Source of the DNA: an uncultured Bacilli bacterium
Lineage (GTDB): Bacteria > Bacillota_I > Bacilli_A > RF39 > UBA660
NCBI GenBank assembly: GCA_934176955.1
Contig: CAKPOS010000001.1
Span: 1 to 64,000 of the forward strand
Direction of reading: 5' to 3'
Length of the DNA: 64,000 bases
A program made the position numbers and the translations under genes. How positions within the stretch are numbered: the first letter of the stretch is position 1; each line of letters starts with the position of its first letter. Under the pieces are notes generated by a model, which was given only the letters and a program-made list of their open reading frames with translations, did no database searches and had not been told where the DNA came from. Shown here in pieces: positions 9,301 to 17,040 of this stretch.

Positions 9301-9457
9301 ATCCTTTTAAGCATCCAATAGGAATAACATATACGCCATCCTCTCTTTGGTAGGCGTATTTTCCTACTGCTGTTAATACCATTAAAAATGATGGCTTTTT
9401 CATTTTTTCAGTATCTATTTTATTTCTTAATTTGATTAAAATTATAATATGAAAAAA
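9299..9457 (-). pseudogene. 3' remnant of an AAA-type ATPase gene
   Basis: A minus-strand reading frame ends at 9299 and is open back to a stop near 9457, about 50 codons, without a ribosome-binding site or suitable start. It reads as a protein C-terminus (LRNKIDTEKM, then VLTAVGKYAYQREDGVYVIP and IGCLKG). I recall this ending from large AAA-family ATPases common in gut Bacillota, but the family was not verified. Most of the gene is gone, so this is a decayed fragment. Confidence 0.5.
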
Positions 9458-9502
9458 TTATTTAATCATGAATTTTCGGTTATTTGTAGCTTTTTTGTTC
9501 GG

Positions 9503-10087
9503 TTATTTATCACTTCTGTTAGTGATTTCTAATTCATCAGGAATTAGAATATTTAAATAATTTAACATTTCTTCTTTGGTATATTTAAAGTCACTTATTA
9601 GCCATTCTGTTCCTGCGCTAAATACTGCACCTAAGTAGAAGGTAGCAACAAAGTTACTAGGTATTTTTACTTTGGTATCAGATTTATCAATTCCTTCGAT
9701 GATTTCTTTCTTAAAAGTATCGTATATCATATCCATTAAAATTCCATTTTTGTTTGTCTTTCCAATAGCAATATAGATTTCTTTTTTTTCTTCTACATGA
9801 TTAAGAAATAAAGAAATCATTTCTAAGTAATATTCTTTGGTGTTTTTGATGCTTGTATTTTTTTCTAATTCTTTTTCTAAAGATTCTTTTAATGTATCGA
9901 TATAGGAAGAGAGTAATTCATATTTATCTGAATAATGAGAATAGAAAGTTGAACGATTGACTAGGGCTTTTTCACATATATCGGATACTTTTATTTCTTC
10001 AAAGGGTCTATCACTCATTAACTTGATTAGTGTTTGATAGAGATTATTTTTGGTCTTTATAATTCTTAAATCTGTCTTTTTATTCAT
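9503..10087 (-). CDS. TetR/AcrR-family transcriptional regulator
   Basis: 194 residues. The N-terminal helix-turn-helix spans about 28-52 (FEEIKVSDICEKALVNRSTF, then YSHYSDKYELL), the TetR signature. The helical C-terminal half would bind a ligand and dimerise. It is divergent from the MMPL exporter at 10268, the classical arrangement for a local repressor of an efflux operon. The 180-bp gap contains several inverted repeats suited to such a regulator. The ligand is unknown. Confidence 0.88.
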   Translation of the reverse strand: MNKKTDLRIIKTKNNLYQTLIKLMSDRPFEEIKVSDICEKALVNRSTFYSHYSDKYELLSSYIDTLKESLEKELEKNTSIKNTKEYYLEMISLFLNHVEEKKEIYIAIGKTNKNGILMDMIYDTFKKEIIEGIDKSDTKVKIPSNFVATFYLGAVFSAGTEWLISDFKYTKEEMLNYLNILIPDELEITNRSDK

Positions 10088-10123
10088 TTTACATCACCTT
10101 ATTTCATTATATTTATTTAAAGT

Positions 10124-10194
10124 ACATTTGTAAAGTTATGCAACAAAAATTGTTTATTTATACAACAATTAATAGACAAATGTTTGATAACAAA
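10124..10194. promoter_or_regulatory. Cluster of inverted repeats, candidate TetR operators
   Basis: The divergent intergenic region has an 8-bp perfect inverted pair (ACATTTGT near 10124 and ACAAATGT near 10174). Inside it are AACAA/TTGTT arms repeated around 10150-10170, and GTTTG-ATAA-CAAAC lies just right. They are placed to control both the regulator and the exporter. Which one is bound cannot be decided from sequence alone. Confidence 0.45.
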
Positions 10195-10267
10195 CAATAA
10201 TATTCTTTTGTTAGTGAACTTTTTATTTTCTTGTAATATGATATCTAACGAATGGAGGTAATGAGAG

Positions 10268-12334
10268 GTGAAAAAAATTAATCAATTTATTACAAATCAT
10301 AGTGTTGTTGTGGTAATTATTGCACTGCTTTTATTTATTCCTTCTTTGATTGGCTATGTCAATACAAAGATTAATTATAATATTTTAGTGTATTTACCAA
10401 AAGATATTGAAACCATTAAAGGGCAAGATATTTTGACTAATGATTTTGGAATTGGTGCATTTTCGTTTGTAACAGTTGATAAGATGAGTAGTTATGATAT
10501 GTTGAAGTTGGAAGATAAGATTCGAAAAATTGATTCTGTTCATTTGGTAGCAAGTTTAGCTGATGTAACGGATACAACAATTCCAATGGATGTTTTACCA
10601 GATGATGTTTTAAAAAAATTACATCAAGAGGAGAAAAATGTAATTGTGGTTACTTTTGAGAATGGGACTTCGGATGAAGTAACAATGAAGGCAGTAGAAA
10701 AGCTTAGAAGTGTTGTTGGAGATGCTTCTAAAGTAAGTGGAATGAGTGCGATGGTTTTAGATACGAGAGATGTATCGAATAGTGAGATGTTAGCGTATAT
10801 TATTATTGCGGTTATTCTTTGTTTGATGGTTCTTGTTGTGGCAACAGATTCATTTGTTATTCCTATTTTATTATTAGGAAATATCGGAGTTGCTATTTTA
10901 TATAATATGGGAACGAATATTTTCTTAGGAGAGATTTCTTATATTACAAAAGCAATTAGTGCGGTTCTTCAGTTGGGGGTAACGATGGACTTTTCTATCT
11001 TTTTGTATCATAAATATATTCAGGCTAAAGTACAGTATTCTGATAAAAAAATAGCTATGCAAGATGCGATTACAGAGACTTTTCATTCAGTATTGGGAAG
11101 TTCATTAACAACAATAGCAGGATTTTTAGCACTTTGTATGATGAAATTAACTTTAGGTAAGGATATTGGACTTGTTATGGCTAAGGGAGTTTTATGTGGT
11201 TTAATTTGTGTGTTAACTTTATTTCCAGCTCTTTTGTTGGTCTTCGATAAGTTAATTGAAAAGACACATCATAAAAGTTTGTTGCCAGAGTTTAAAAGAT
11301 TACAAAACTTTTCGATTCAACATCATTATTTGATTATTATTGTATTTTTAGTTTTGCTTGTTCCAGCAATTTATGGGAATCAGAATGTTAAAGTTTATTA
11401 TAATTTAGATAAGTCTTTACCTAGTACTTTGGCTTCTAGTATTGCAAATTCTAATTTAAAGAAAGAGTTTAATATTGTTTCTCCTGAGATTGTTCTTTTG
11501 GATAAGAATCTTGATGCTTCTTCTAAGGAAGAAATGATAGAGAAGTTAAAGAAAGTAGAGGGAATTGATTTAGTACTTAGTCCTGCTAGTATTTTGGATT
11601 TTGGTCTTCCTATTGAGATGTTGCCAGATGATTTCATTCAATTTATGGAAAGTGATAAATATCAACTTGTGATATTAAATTCTACTTATGATATTGCAAC
11701 ATCAGAATTGAATCAACAAATTAATGAAGTTAATCAGATTGTGAAGAAATATGATAATACTGCTATTGTAGCAGGGGAAGGTCCTTTAATGAAGGATCTA
11801 ACAGAAATTAGTGATATTGATTTTAAGAATGTAAATTATGTTTCGATTGGATTAATCTTTATAATTATGTTATTTGTGTTAAAATCTATTAGTTTGCCAG
11901 TGATTTTGATTGGTGCTATTGAGTTTGCTATTTTAGCAAATATGAGTGTGGCTTATTATACTAATACTTCGTTGCCATTTATTGCTTCTATTATTATTGG
12001 AACAATACAGTTAGGGGCAACAATTGATTATGCAATTTTAATGTCATCAAAATACTTATCTGTAAGAAAGCTAAAGAAAGATAAGTATGAAGCAATGAAA
12101 GAGACTCTACATTTTACAGTACCTTCAATTATTGTAAGTGCGTTATGTTTCTTTGCTGCAACGATTGGGGTTGGTGTTTACTCAAAGATTGATTTAATTG
12201 GTTCAATTTGTAAGTTGTTGTCACGTGGTTCAATCATTAGTATGTTGGTGGTGATTTTGATTTTGCCGTCACTATTACTTATTTTCGATAAATTAATGAT
12301 GAAAACGACTAAAAATATGAAGGAGGGATTATGA
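10268..12334 (+). CDS. MMPL/RND-family membrane transporter
   Basis: 688 residues with the duplicated RND layout: one N-terminal helix, an extracellular domain, a five-helix bundle (about 175-325), then a second half of the same kind starting near 355. Helix segments such as AVLQLGVTMDFSIFLYHKY and TIQLGATIDYAILMSSKY carry the Asp/Tyr pair typical of MMPL proton relays in both halves. GTG at 10268 is 8 bp after GGAGGT. It overlaps the next gene by 4 bp and faces a TetR regulator, so it probably exports lipids, drugs or an envelope component. Confidence 0.9.
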   Translation: MKKINQFITNHSVVVVIIALLLFIPSLIGYVNTKINYNILVYLPKDIETIKGQDILTNDFGIGAFSFVTVDKMSSYDMLKLEDKIRKIDSVHLVASLADVTDTTIPMDVLPDDVLKKLHQEEKNVIVVTFENGTSDEVTMKAVEKLRSVVGDASKVSGMSAMVLDTRDVSNSEMLAYIIIAVILCLMVLVVATDSFVIPILLLGNIGVAILYNMGTNIFLGEISYITKAISAVLQLGVTMDFSIFLYHKYIQAKVQYSDKKIAMQDAITETFHSVLGSSLTTIAGFLALCMMKLTLGKDIGLVMAKGVLCGLICVLTLFPALLLVFDKLIEKTHHKSLLPEFKRLQNFSIQHHYLIIIVFLVLLVPAIYGNQNVKVYYNLDKSLPSTLASSIANSNLKKEFNIVSPEIVLLDKNLDASSKEEMIEKLKKVEGIDLVLSPASILDFGLPIEMLPDDFIQFMESDKYQLVILNSTYDIATSELNQQINEVNQIVKKYDNTAIVAGEGPLMKDLTEISDIDFKNVNYVSIGLIFIIMLFVLKSISLPVILIGAIEFAILANMSVAYYTNTSLPFIASIIIGTIQLGATIDYAILMSSKYLSVRKLKKDKYEAMKETLHFTVPSIIVSALCFFAATIGVGVYSKIDLIGSICKLLSRGSIISMLVVILILPSLLLIFDKLMMKTTKNMKEGL

Positions 12335-13926
12335 TGAATAAGAAGTTAATTACAAGTGTTATAGCACTTAGTATTATTGTAACGCCGTTTCAAGCTTTTG
12401 CTATGACGAAAGAAGAGTCAGTTTATTCTAATTTAAATCGTGATGGAACAAGATTTAAGACGGTGGTTACTAATCATTTAAGTGAAATGGAAAATACTGA
12501 AATAGAAGATACTACGGAGTTAAAGAAAATATTAAATATTAATGGGAAGGAAACATTTACTTTAGAGAATCATAAATTGACTTGGAATTATAAAGGGAAG
12601 GATATCTTTTATCAAGGAGATTTTGAGAAAGAATTGCCTATTGAAACTTCAGTTAAGTATTATTTAGATGGGAAAGAAATTAATAATAAAGAATTAATAG
12701 GGAAATCTGGTCAAGTAAAAATTGAAGTTTCTTTAAAAAATATTGATCAACATAATATTGATGGGGAAGAATTATATACTCCTTTTGTTGTTACATTAGG
12801 GGCAATGTTAGATAAGAATCAAGAAAATATTAGTATTTCTAATGGGAAAGTAGTTAATAGTGGGAATAAGTTTATTTTAGTAGGAATAGCTTCTCCTGGA
12901 CTATATGAAAGTACTTCAATAGAGAAGCTTAAAGAGATGGATAAAATTGTAATTACTTTTCATACTAAAAAATATAAACAACCAACAATCTATACTGTAG
13001 CAACGCCTAAATTAATTGAAAATAGTGATTTAGAGGTATTAAATAAATTAGATGATGCTTATTCTAAAGTTGGTTTATTAAAAAGTAATATGGATACTAT
13101 TGAAAATGGGGCTTCTTCTTTAGAAAGTGGAGCAATACAATTATTAAAGGGAACTAATGAAATTAGTAGTAATTTACTTACTGTAAAGAATTATATGGAA
13201 GAATTAACAAAAGGAACTTATGATTTAAATCAAGGAATAAATCAAATTATTGCTGCTATTGATGCATCATCAAGTTCTTTATCAGAAGAATCTTTAACTG
13301 ATAGGTTAAACCAATTAAGTACTTTAAAAGAAAAAAATCAAGAAGCAATTACTAAATTATCAACAACGAATCGTTCTTTAGAAGAACAATATAATACTTA
13401 TGGATTAGAAAATAAAACAATAGAAGAAATAATGAATTTGCCATTAGAGGAAACGACAAAGAAGGATTTAATGACATTAAAAAGTACTTATGAAGGAAAT
13501 AACAATTTAATTTATTTACTTTCTATGAATAATCAAGCTATTGATAATACAAGTTCTACTTTAGTGACAACAGCAACAACAGTAAAGAGTCAATTGTTAG
13601 AATTAAGAAATGGTTTAGTAAGGTTAGAGAATGGTTCAAATACTTTATATAATAGTAGTAGTAAAATTACTGAAGGTGTTTCTTCTTTATATCAAGGAAC
13701 AAATCAATTAGTAGAGGGTACTAATCAATTAGTATCGGGAACTTCTACTTTAAAATCAGGTATTTCTACTTATAATCAAGAAGGAATATCTACTTTAGTA
13801 AGTTATGCAAATACTATTCAAAACAAAACACAAAAGATAAAAAAATTAATTCAATTAAGTGAAGACTATAAAGGATTTGCTTCTTCTAATACTTCATCAA
13901 CAACATTTGTTTCGGTAATTAAATAG
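12331..13926 (+). CDS. Secreted heptad-repeat partner of the MMPL transporter (YhgE-like)
   Basis: 531 residues with a cleavable signal peptide (about 1-25, ending AFA). The first 220 residues form an extracytoplasmic domain; the rest is helical with x-x-x-Leu-x-x-Gly repeats (ENGASSLESGAIQLLKGTNE, LVEGTNQLVSGTSTLKSG), as in YhgE/Pip-type proteins. Such proteins often sit beside MMPL exporters and may form a periplasm-like adaptor. Unlike YhgE itself, no C-terminal membrane domain follows; it ends soon after a coiled region. The start overlaps the upstream stop as ATGA, so the two are translationally coupled. Confidence 0.8.
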   Translation: MMNKKLITSVIALSIIVTPFQAFAMTKEESVYSNLNRDGTRFKTVVTNHLSEMENTEIEDTTELKKILNINGKETFTLENHKLTWNYKGKDIFYQGDFEKELPIETSVKYYLDGKEINNKELIGKSGQVKIEVSLKNIDQHNIDGEELYTPFVVTLGAMLDKNQENISISNGKVVNSGNKFILVGIASPGLYESTSIEKLKEMDKIVITFHTKKYKQPTIYTVATPKLIENSDLEVLNKLDDAYSKVGLLKSNMDTIENGASSLESGAIQLLKGTNEISSNLLTVKNYMEELTKGTYDLNQGINQIIAAIDASSSSLSEESLTDRLNQLSTLKEKNQEAITKLSTTNRSLEEQYNTYGLENKTIEEIMNLPLEETTKKDLMTLKSTYEGNNNLIYLLSMNNQAIDNTSSTLVTTATTVKSQLLELRNGLVRLENGSNTLYNSSSKITEGVSSLYQGTNQLVEGTNQLVSGTSTLKSGISTYNQEGISTLVSYANTIQNKTQKIKKLIQLSEDYKGFASSNTSSTTFVSVIK

Positions 13927-13929
13927 CTC

Positions 13930-13958
13930 TTGTATTTTCTTTTAAATTGTGATATGAT
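13930..13958 (+). promoter_or_regulatory. Promoter for the 98-residue gene
   Basis: TTGTAT at 13930-13935 and TATGAT at 13953-13958, spacing 17 bp, directly after the previous stop. Confidence 0.65.
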
Positions 13959-13982
13959 ACACTCCTAGTAAAGGGGGAGAAA

Positions 13983-14279
13983 ATGCAAGAATTGAAAATT
14001 ACTTATTATTATGATTTTCTTAAGCAAGAAGTTAAGCCAATTATAGGGAAGAAGAATCCTAATAATATTATTAGTGATATTGATTATTATTTATCTTTAT
14101 TAGAAAATGGATTTCTATATGAAGATTTGTTAGGAAAGTTACAGCAAGATTTTCATTATCATTATGAATTGGGAAATCATAAAAAGTATTTAGATCCTAT
14201 TCTAAAACAAATAGATTATTTAGAATTAGCGAATCATTATTATTTAACACAAAAAAAGAGAATTGTTTTAAAAAAATAG
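13983..14279 (+). CDS. Small protein of unknown function (98 aa)
   Basis: A real gene by its promoter, AAGGGGGAG ribosome site 3 bp upstream of the ATG and terminator. The product is soluble, rich in Tyr, His and Leu, and probably all-helical (YYLSLLENGFLYEDLLGKL). No signal peptide, Cys or catalytic motif is visible. I do not recognise the family. Confidence 0.75.
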   Translation: MQELKITYYYDFLKQEVKPIIGKKNPNNIISDIDYYLSLLENGFLYEDLLGKLQQDFHYHYELGNHKKYLDPILKQIDYLELANHYYLTQKKRIVLKK

Positions 14280-14292
14280 TTCTCTTTTCTTT
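14253..14292 (+). terminator. Terminator overlapping the end of the 98-aa gene
   Basis: AAAAAGAGAA (14253-14262) pairs with TTCTCTTTT starting at 14280, followed by CTTT. The left arm lies inside the coding sequence. Confidence 0.7.
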
Positions 14293-14301
14293 GGAAAAGC
14301 A

Positions 14302-14331
14302 TTGAAAAAACTTTTCTTTTTGTGTTAGAAT
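14302..14331 (+). promoter_or_regulatory. Extended -10 promoter of the triple-repeat variable protein
   Basis: TTGAAA at 14302-14307 and TGTTAGAAT ending at 14331, 18-bp spacing, with a TG extension. Confidence 0.65.
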
Positions 14332-14361
14332 ATAGATAACAAAGTAGGAGAGTGATTCTAG

Positions 14362-16977
14362 GTGAAGAAAAAAATAAATAATAGAAAAGTAATCGGAACA
14401 ATTATTGGTTTAATTATATTTATTAGTTGTGCTTTTTACTTTACTTATGCCTTTTATCAATGGAAAAGTAGTAATAGTGATGTTAATTTAACGATTAAAG
14501 ATTCAACTGGAGGAGGAGAATGTTCTAATGGACCTAATGTAGATGTTTCTAATATTGGGCCTGTTTTAAATGTTAGTGATGGAGTAAAAGCTAATTTTTC
14601 TGTAAAAAATAAAAGTTCTTCTAGTATTTCTTTAACTTTAGGGTTACAGATTACTTCAATTAGTAATCCTCTTCGAGTAGAATCTTTTAAATATGCTTTA
14701 TATCAAGATACAACAGGGAATGGTACTTTTGATTATAGTACTAATCCTATTTTATCAGGGAATTTTAGTAAAATGAGTGTAGGAGATAATACTTTATCTA
14801 CTACTTTAACAGTAGATAAGGAAAGTACTTATTCTTTTCAATTTATTGTTTATATAGATGGAAATATGGAGAATGCTTCTTCAATGATGAATAGTAGCTT
14901 ATCTGCTTCAATTACTTATGGAGATTGTAATAGTTTTATCAAACCTTTATCAACAGTAACGGCTGGTAGTTATGTAAAATATACAGGAAATAATGGTTGT
15001 ACAGGAAAGTCTTGTGAAGGACAGAATGCCAACTATGTTAGTGATACGGATATGGGATATTGTAATGATTCTAATTATAAATTTAACGCGAATGGTTGGC
15101 GTATTGCTTATACCAAAGATGGTTCAGCTTATCTAACTAGTGCAGGTTCACCTGAATGTATGTGTACAAATTCAAGTGGAACAGCAGGAACAAGTTGTGG
15201 TAGTAGTTATGAGACAACGGATGGATTACCTAAACATATGGCTAATTTAAATGCAAAAGCTTTAACTTATTGTAACAGTACTTATGCGTATGGGGGAAAA
15301 TGTGATAGTAATAGTGCATGGAATATGGCAGATGCAGACTTTCAAGCCATTACAGGAGATACATTAAGTACAGCTTTTAATCAATCAAATTATGATGCTT
15401 ATTCTATTATCAATAATGGAGGTTTTTACTGGTTTGGCTCACCGTCCTCCTTGGCTTCCGGGACTGCCGTTGCGTACGGTTGGAGCCCGACCAGTCGGAT
15501 CGTGAGCATCGGCATCTCGAGCAATGTGGTCGGTCTTCGCCCAGTCCTACGTCTTGCCTCTTCCGTCATCGTGACAGGAGGCTCGGGTACTTATGAAGAT
15601 CCTTATACAATTACAAAGAAAATCACTAAGTTATCTGAAGCTGATTCAGGTTCTTACGTAAAATATACAGGAAATAATGGTTGCACAGGAAAGTCCTGTG
15701 AAGGACAGAATGCTAACTATGTTAGTGATACTGATATGGGGTATTGTGTCGATTCACATTATAAATATAATGCAAATGGTTGGCGCGTTGTTTATGTAAA
15801 AGATGGTACAGCTTATTTAACTAGTGCAGGTTCACCTGAATGTATGTGTACGAATAGTGATGGGACAGCAGGAACAAGTTGTAGTAGTAATGAAGAAACG
15901 AATGGAATTTCAAAACATATAGCAAATTTAAATGCAAAAGCACTAACTTATTGCAACAGTATTTATGCTTATGGAGGAAAATGTGATAGTAATAGTGCAT
16001 GGAATATGGCAGATGTTGACTTTCAAGCAATCACGGGAGATACATTAAGTACAGCTTTGGGTTCTGAAAATTATCGTAATTATTCTATTATCAATAATGG
16101 AGGAGGGTATTGGTTCGCGACACCTTATAGTTCCTCGGTCGCGTTCAATTGGGGGGCGGCCTCTCGGGTCGTTGGCAATGGCCTCAACTCGAGCGTGACA
16201 CTTGGTCTTCGCCCAGTCCTACGTCTTGCCTCTTCCGTCAAAGTAACTGGGGGGTCAGGTACTTATGAAGATCCCTATACGATTTCAAATGGAAACACTA
16301 AGTTATCTAAAGTAGCACCTGGTAGTTATGTTAAATATACAGGGAATAATGGTTGTTCAGGAAAAGCTTGTGAAGGACAGAATGCGAACTATGTTAGTGA
16401 TACGGATATGGGATATTGTAGAAATTCTAGTTATAAATTTAACGCAAATGGATGGCGTGTTGCTTATGTAAAAGATGGTTCAGCTTATTTAACTAGTGCA
16501 GGTTCACCTGAATGTATGTGTACGAGTAGTGATGGAACAGCAGGAACAAGTTGTGGTAGTGATGATGAGGAAGAAACAGGTGAAGTGTCAAAACATATAG
16601 CAAATTTAAATGCAAAAGCGCTAACTTACTGCAACAGTACTTATGCATATGGGGAAAAGTGTGATAGTAATAGTGCATGGAATATGGCAGATGCTGACTT
16701 TCAAACTATTACAGGTGATAGTTTAAGTACGGCTTATGGTAAATCATATTATGATAATTATTCTATTATCAATAATGGAGGATTGTATTGGTTTGGGACG
16801 TCTGATAGTTCCTCGTCCACGGAAGTGTTCGATTGGAACCCGTACCGCCAGTTTGTGCACCACAACTCCTCGATCTATCCGTACGGTCTTCGCCCAGTCC
16901 TACGTCTTCAGTTTTCCGTCGTCGTGACAGGGGGAACAGGTACTTATAAAGATCCATATATTATTAGTAATGGATAA
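14362..16977 (+). CDS. Membrane-anchored protein with three repeats carrying hypervariable GC-rich cassettes
   Basis: 871 residues from a GTG start, 11 bp after GGAG. Residues 12-30 form an N-terminal anchor. About 35-190 is a beta-rich domain resembling TasA/camelysin-type proteins. Three repeats of about 220 residues follow, each opening with SYVKYTGNNGC and carrying conserved Cys-rich blocks (SPECMCT, MGYC, CDSNSAWNMAD). Each ends in YWF, a variable stretch of 32-35 residues, then GLRPVL. That ending resembles the C-type-lectin/FGE-like fold (DUF6273-type proteins), a fold used by retroelement-diversified receptors. The variable stretches are GC-rich and A-poor in an AT-rich gene. No reverse transcriptase or template repeat is in the window. 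Binding or receptor function is inferred. Confidence 0.8.
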   Translation: MKKKINNRKVIGTIIGLIIFISCAFYFTYAFYQWKSSNSDVNLTIKDSTGGGECSNGPNVDVSNIGPVLNVSDGVKANFSVKNKSSSSISLTLGLQITSISNPLRVESFKYALYQDTTGNGTFDYSTNPILSGNFSKMSVGDNTLSTTLTVDKESTYSFQFIVYIDGNMENASSMMNSSLSASITYGDCNSFIKPLSTVTAGSYVKYTGNNGCTGKSCEGQNANYVSDTDMGYCNDSNYKFNANGWRIAYTKDGSAYLTSAGSPECMCTNSSGTAGTSCGSSYETTDGLPKHMANLNAKALTYCNSTYAYGGKCDSNSAWNMADADFQAITGDTLSTAFNQSNYDAYSIINNGGFYWFGSPSSLASGTAVAYGWSPTSRIVSIGISSNVVGLRPVLRLASSVIVTGGSGTYEDPYTITKKITKLSEADSGSYVKYTGNNGCTGKSCEGQNANYVSDTDMGYCVDSHYKYNANGWRVVYVKDGTAYLTSAGSPECMCTNSDGTAGTSCSSNEETNGISKHIANLNAKALTYCNSIYAYGGKCDSNSAWNMADVDFQAITGDTLSTALGSENYRNYSIINNGGGYWFATPYSSSVAFNWGAASRVVGNGLNSSVTLGLRPVLRLASSVKVTGGSGTYEDPYTISNGNTKLSKVAPGSYVKYTGNNGCSGKACEGQNANYVSDTDMGYCRNSSYKFNANGWRVAYVKDGSAYLTSAGSPECMCTSSDGTAGTSCGSDDEEETGEVSKHIANLNAKALTYCNSTYAYGEKCDSNSAWNMADADFQTITGDSLSTAYGKSYYDNYSIINNGGLYWFGTSDSSSSTEVFDWNPYRQFVHHNSSIYPYGLRPVLRLQFSVVVTGGTGTYKDPYIISNG
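15431..15567 (+). other. Variable cassette 1 plus invariant 3' block
   Basis: I count 62 G+C and 13 A in 15431-15530, against a strongly AT-rich surround. It codes residues 357-390 (variable), then GLRPVLRLASS. The block at 15532-15555 is identical in all three cassettes, and 15556-15567 matches cassette 2. Confidence 0.8.
16111..16239 (+). other. Variable cassette 2 plus invariant 3' block
   Basis: 54 of 90 bases at 16111-16200 are G or C and 13 are A. Residues 584-614 differ from cassette 1 at most positions and the stretch is three codons shorter. The invariant 24 bp lies at 16204-16227. Confidence 0.8.
16791..16920 (+). other. Variable cassette 3 plus invariant 3' block
   Basis: 48 of 90 bases at 16791-16880 are G or C and 17 are A. 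It shares ATAGTTCCTCG with cassette 2 near its start but otherwise differs. The invariant 24 bp lies at 16885-16908; the following GCCTCT of the other copies is CAGTTT here. Confidence 0.8.
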
Positions 16978-17040
16978 TTTGAATAAAAAATAAGGGGAAG
17001 TATTTTTGATTCATTTTTATGATAGAATGGAGAGATATTG

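Larger units (their letters stand above)
14950..16974 (+). repeat. Three tandem about 670-bp intragenic repeats
   Basis: Units at about 14950-15633, 15634-16302 and 16303-16974. The AT-rich parts are 75-90% alike by eye, and several runs of 20 or more identical bases recur (for example around 15310, 15985 and 16660). The 3' quarter of each unit differs sharply in composition and sequence. Confidence 0.85.

Noticed and set aside
15821..16678. Minus-strand open frames (15821-16030 and 16493-16678) inside the triple-repeat gene
   Set aside because: They are near-copies of each other because the plus-strand repeats are, have no ribosome sites, and are His/Leu/Tyr-rich in the way reverse complements of Asn/Ser-rich genes are.
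14362..16977. Recent horizontal transfer of the whole gene as the cause of its GC-rich patches
   Set aside because: Only the three cassettes and their 3' blocks are GC-rich. The intervening repeat DNA has the host's AT-rich codon use, so the composition change follows the cassettes and not the gene.
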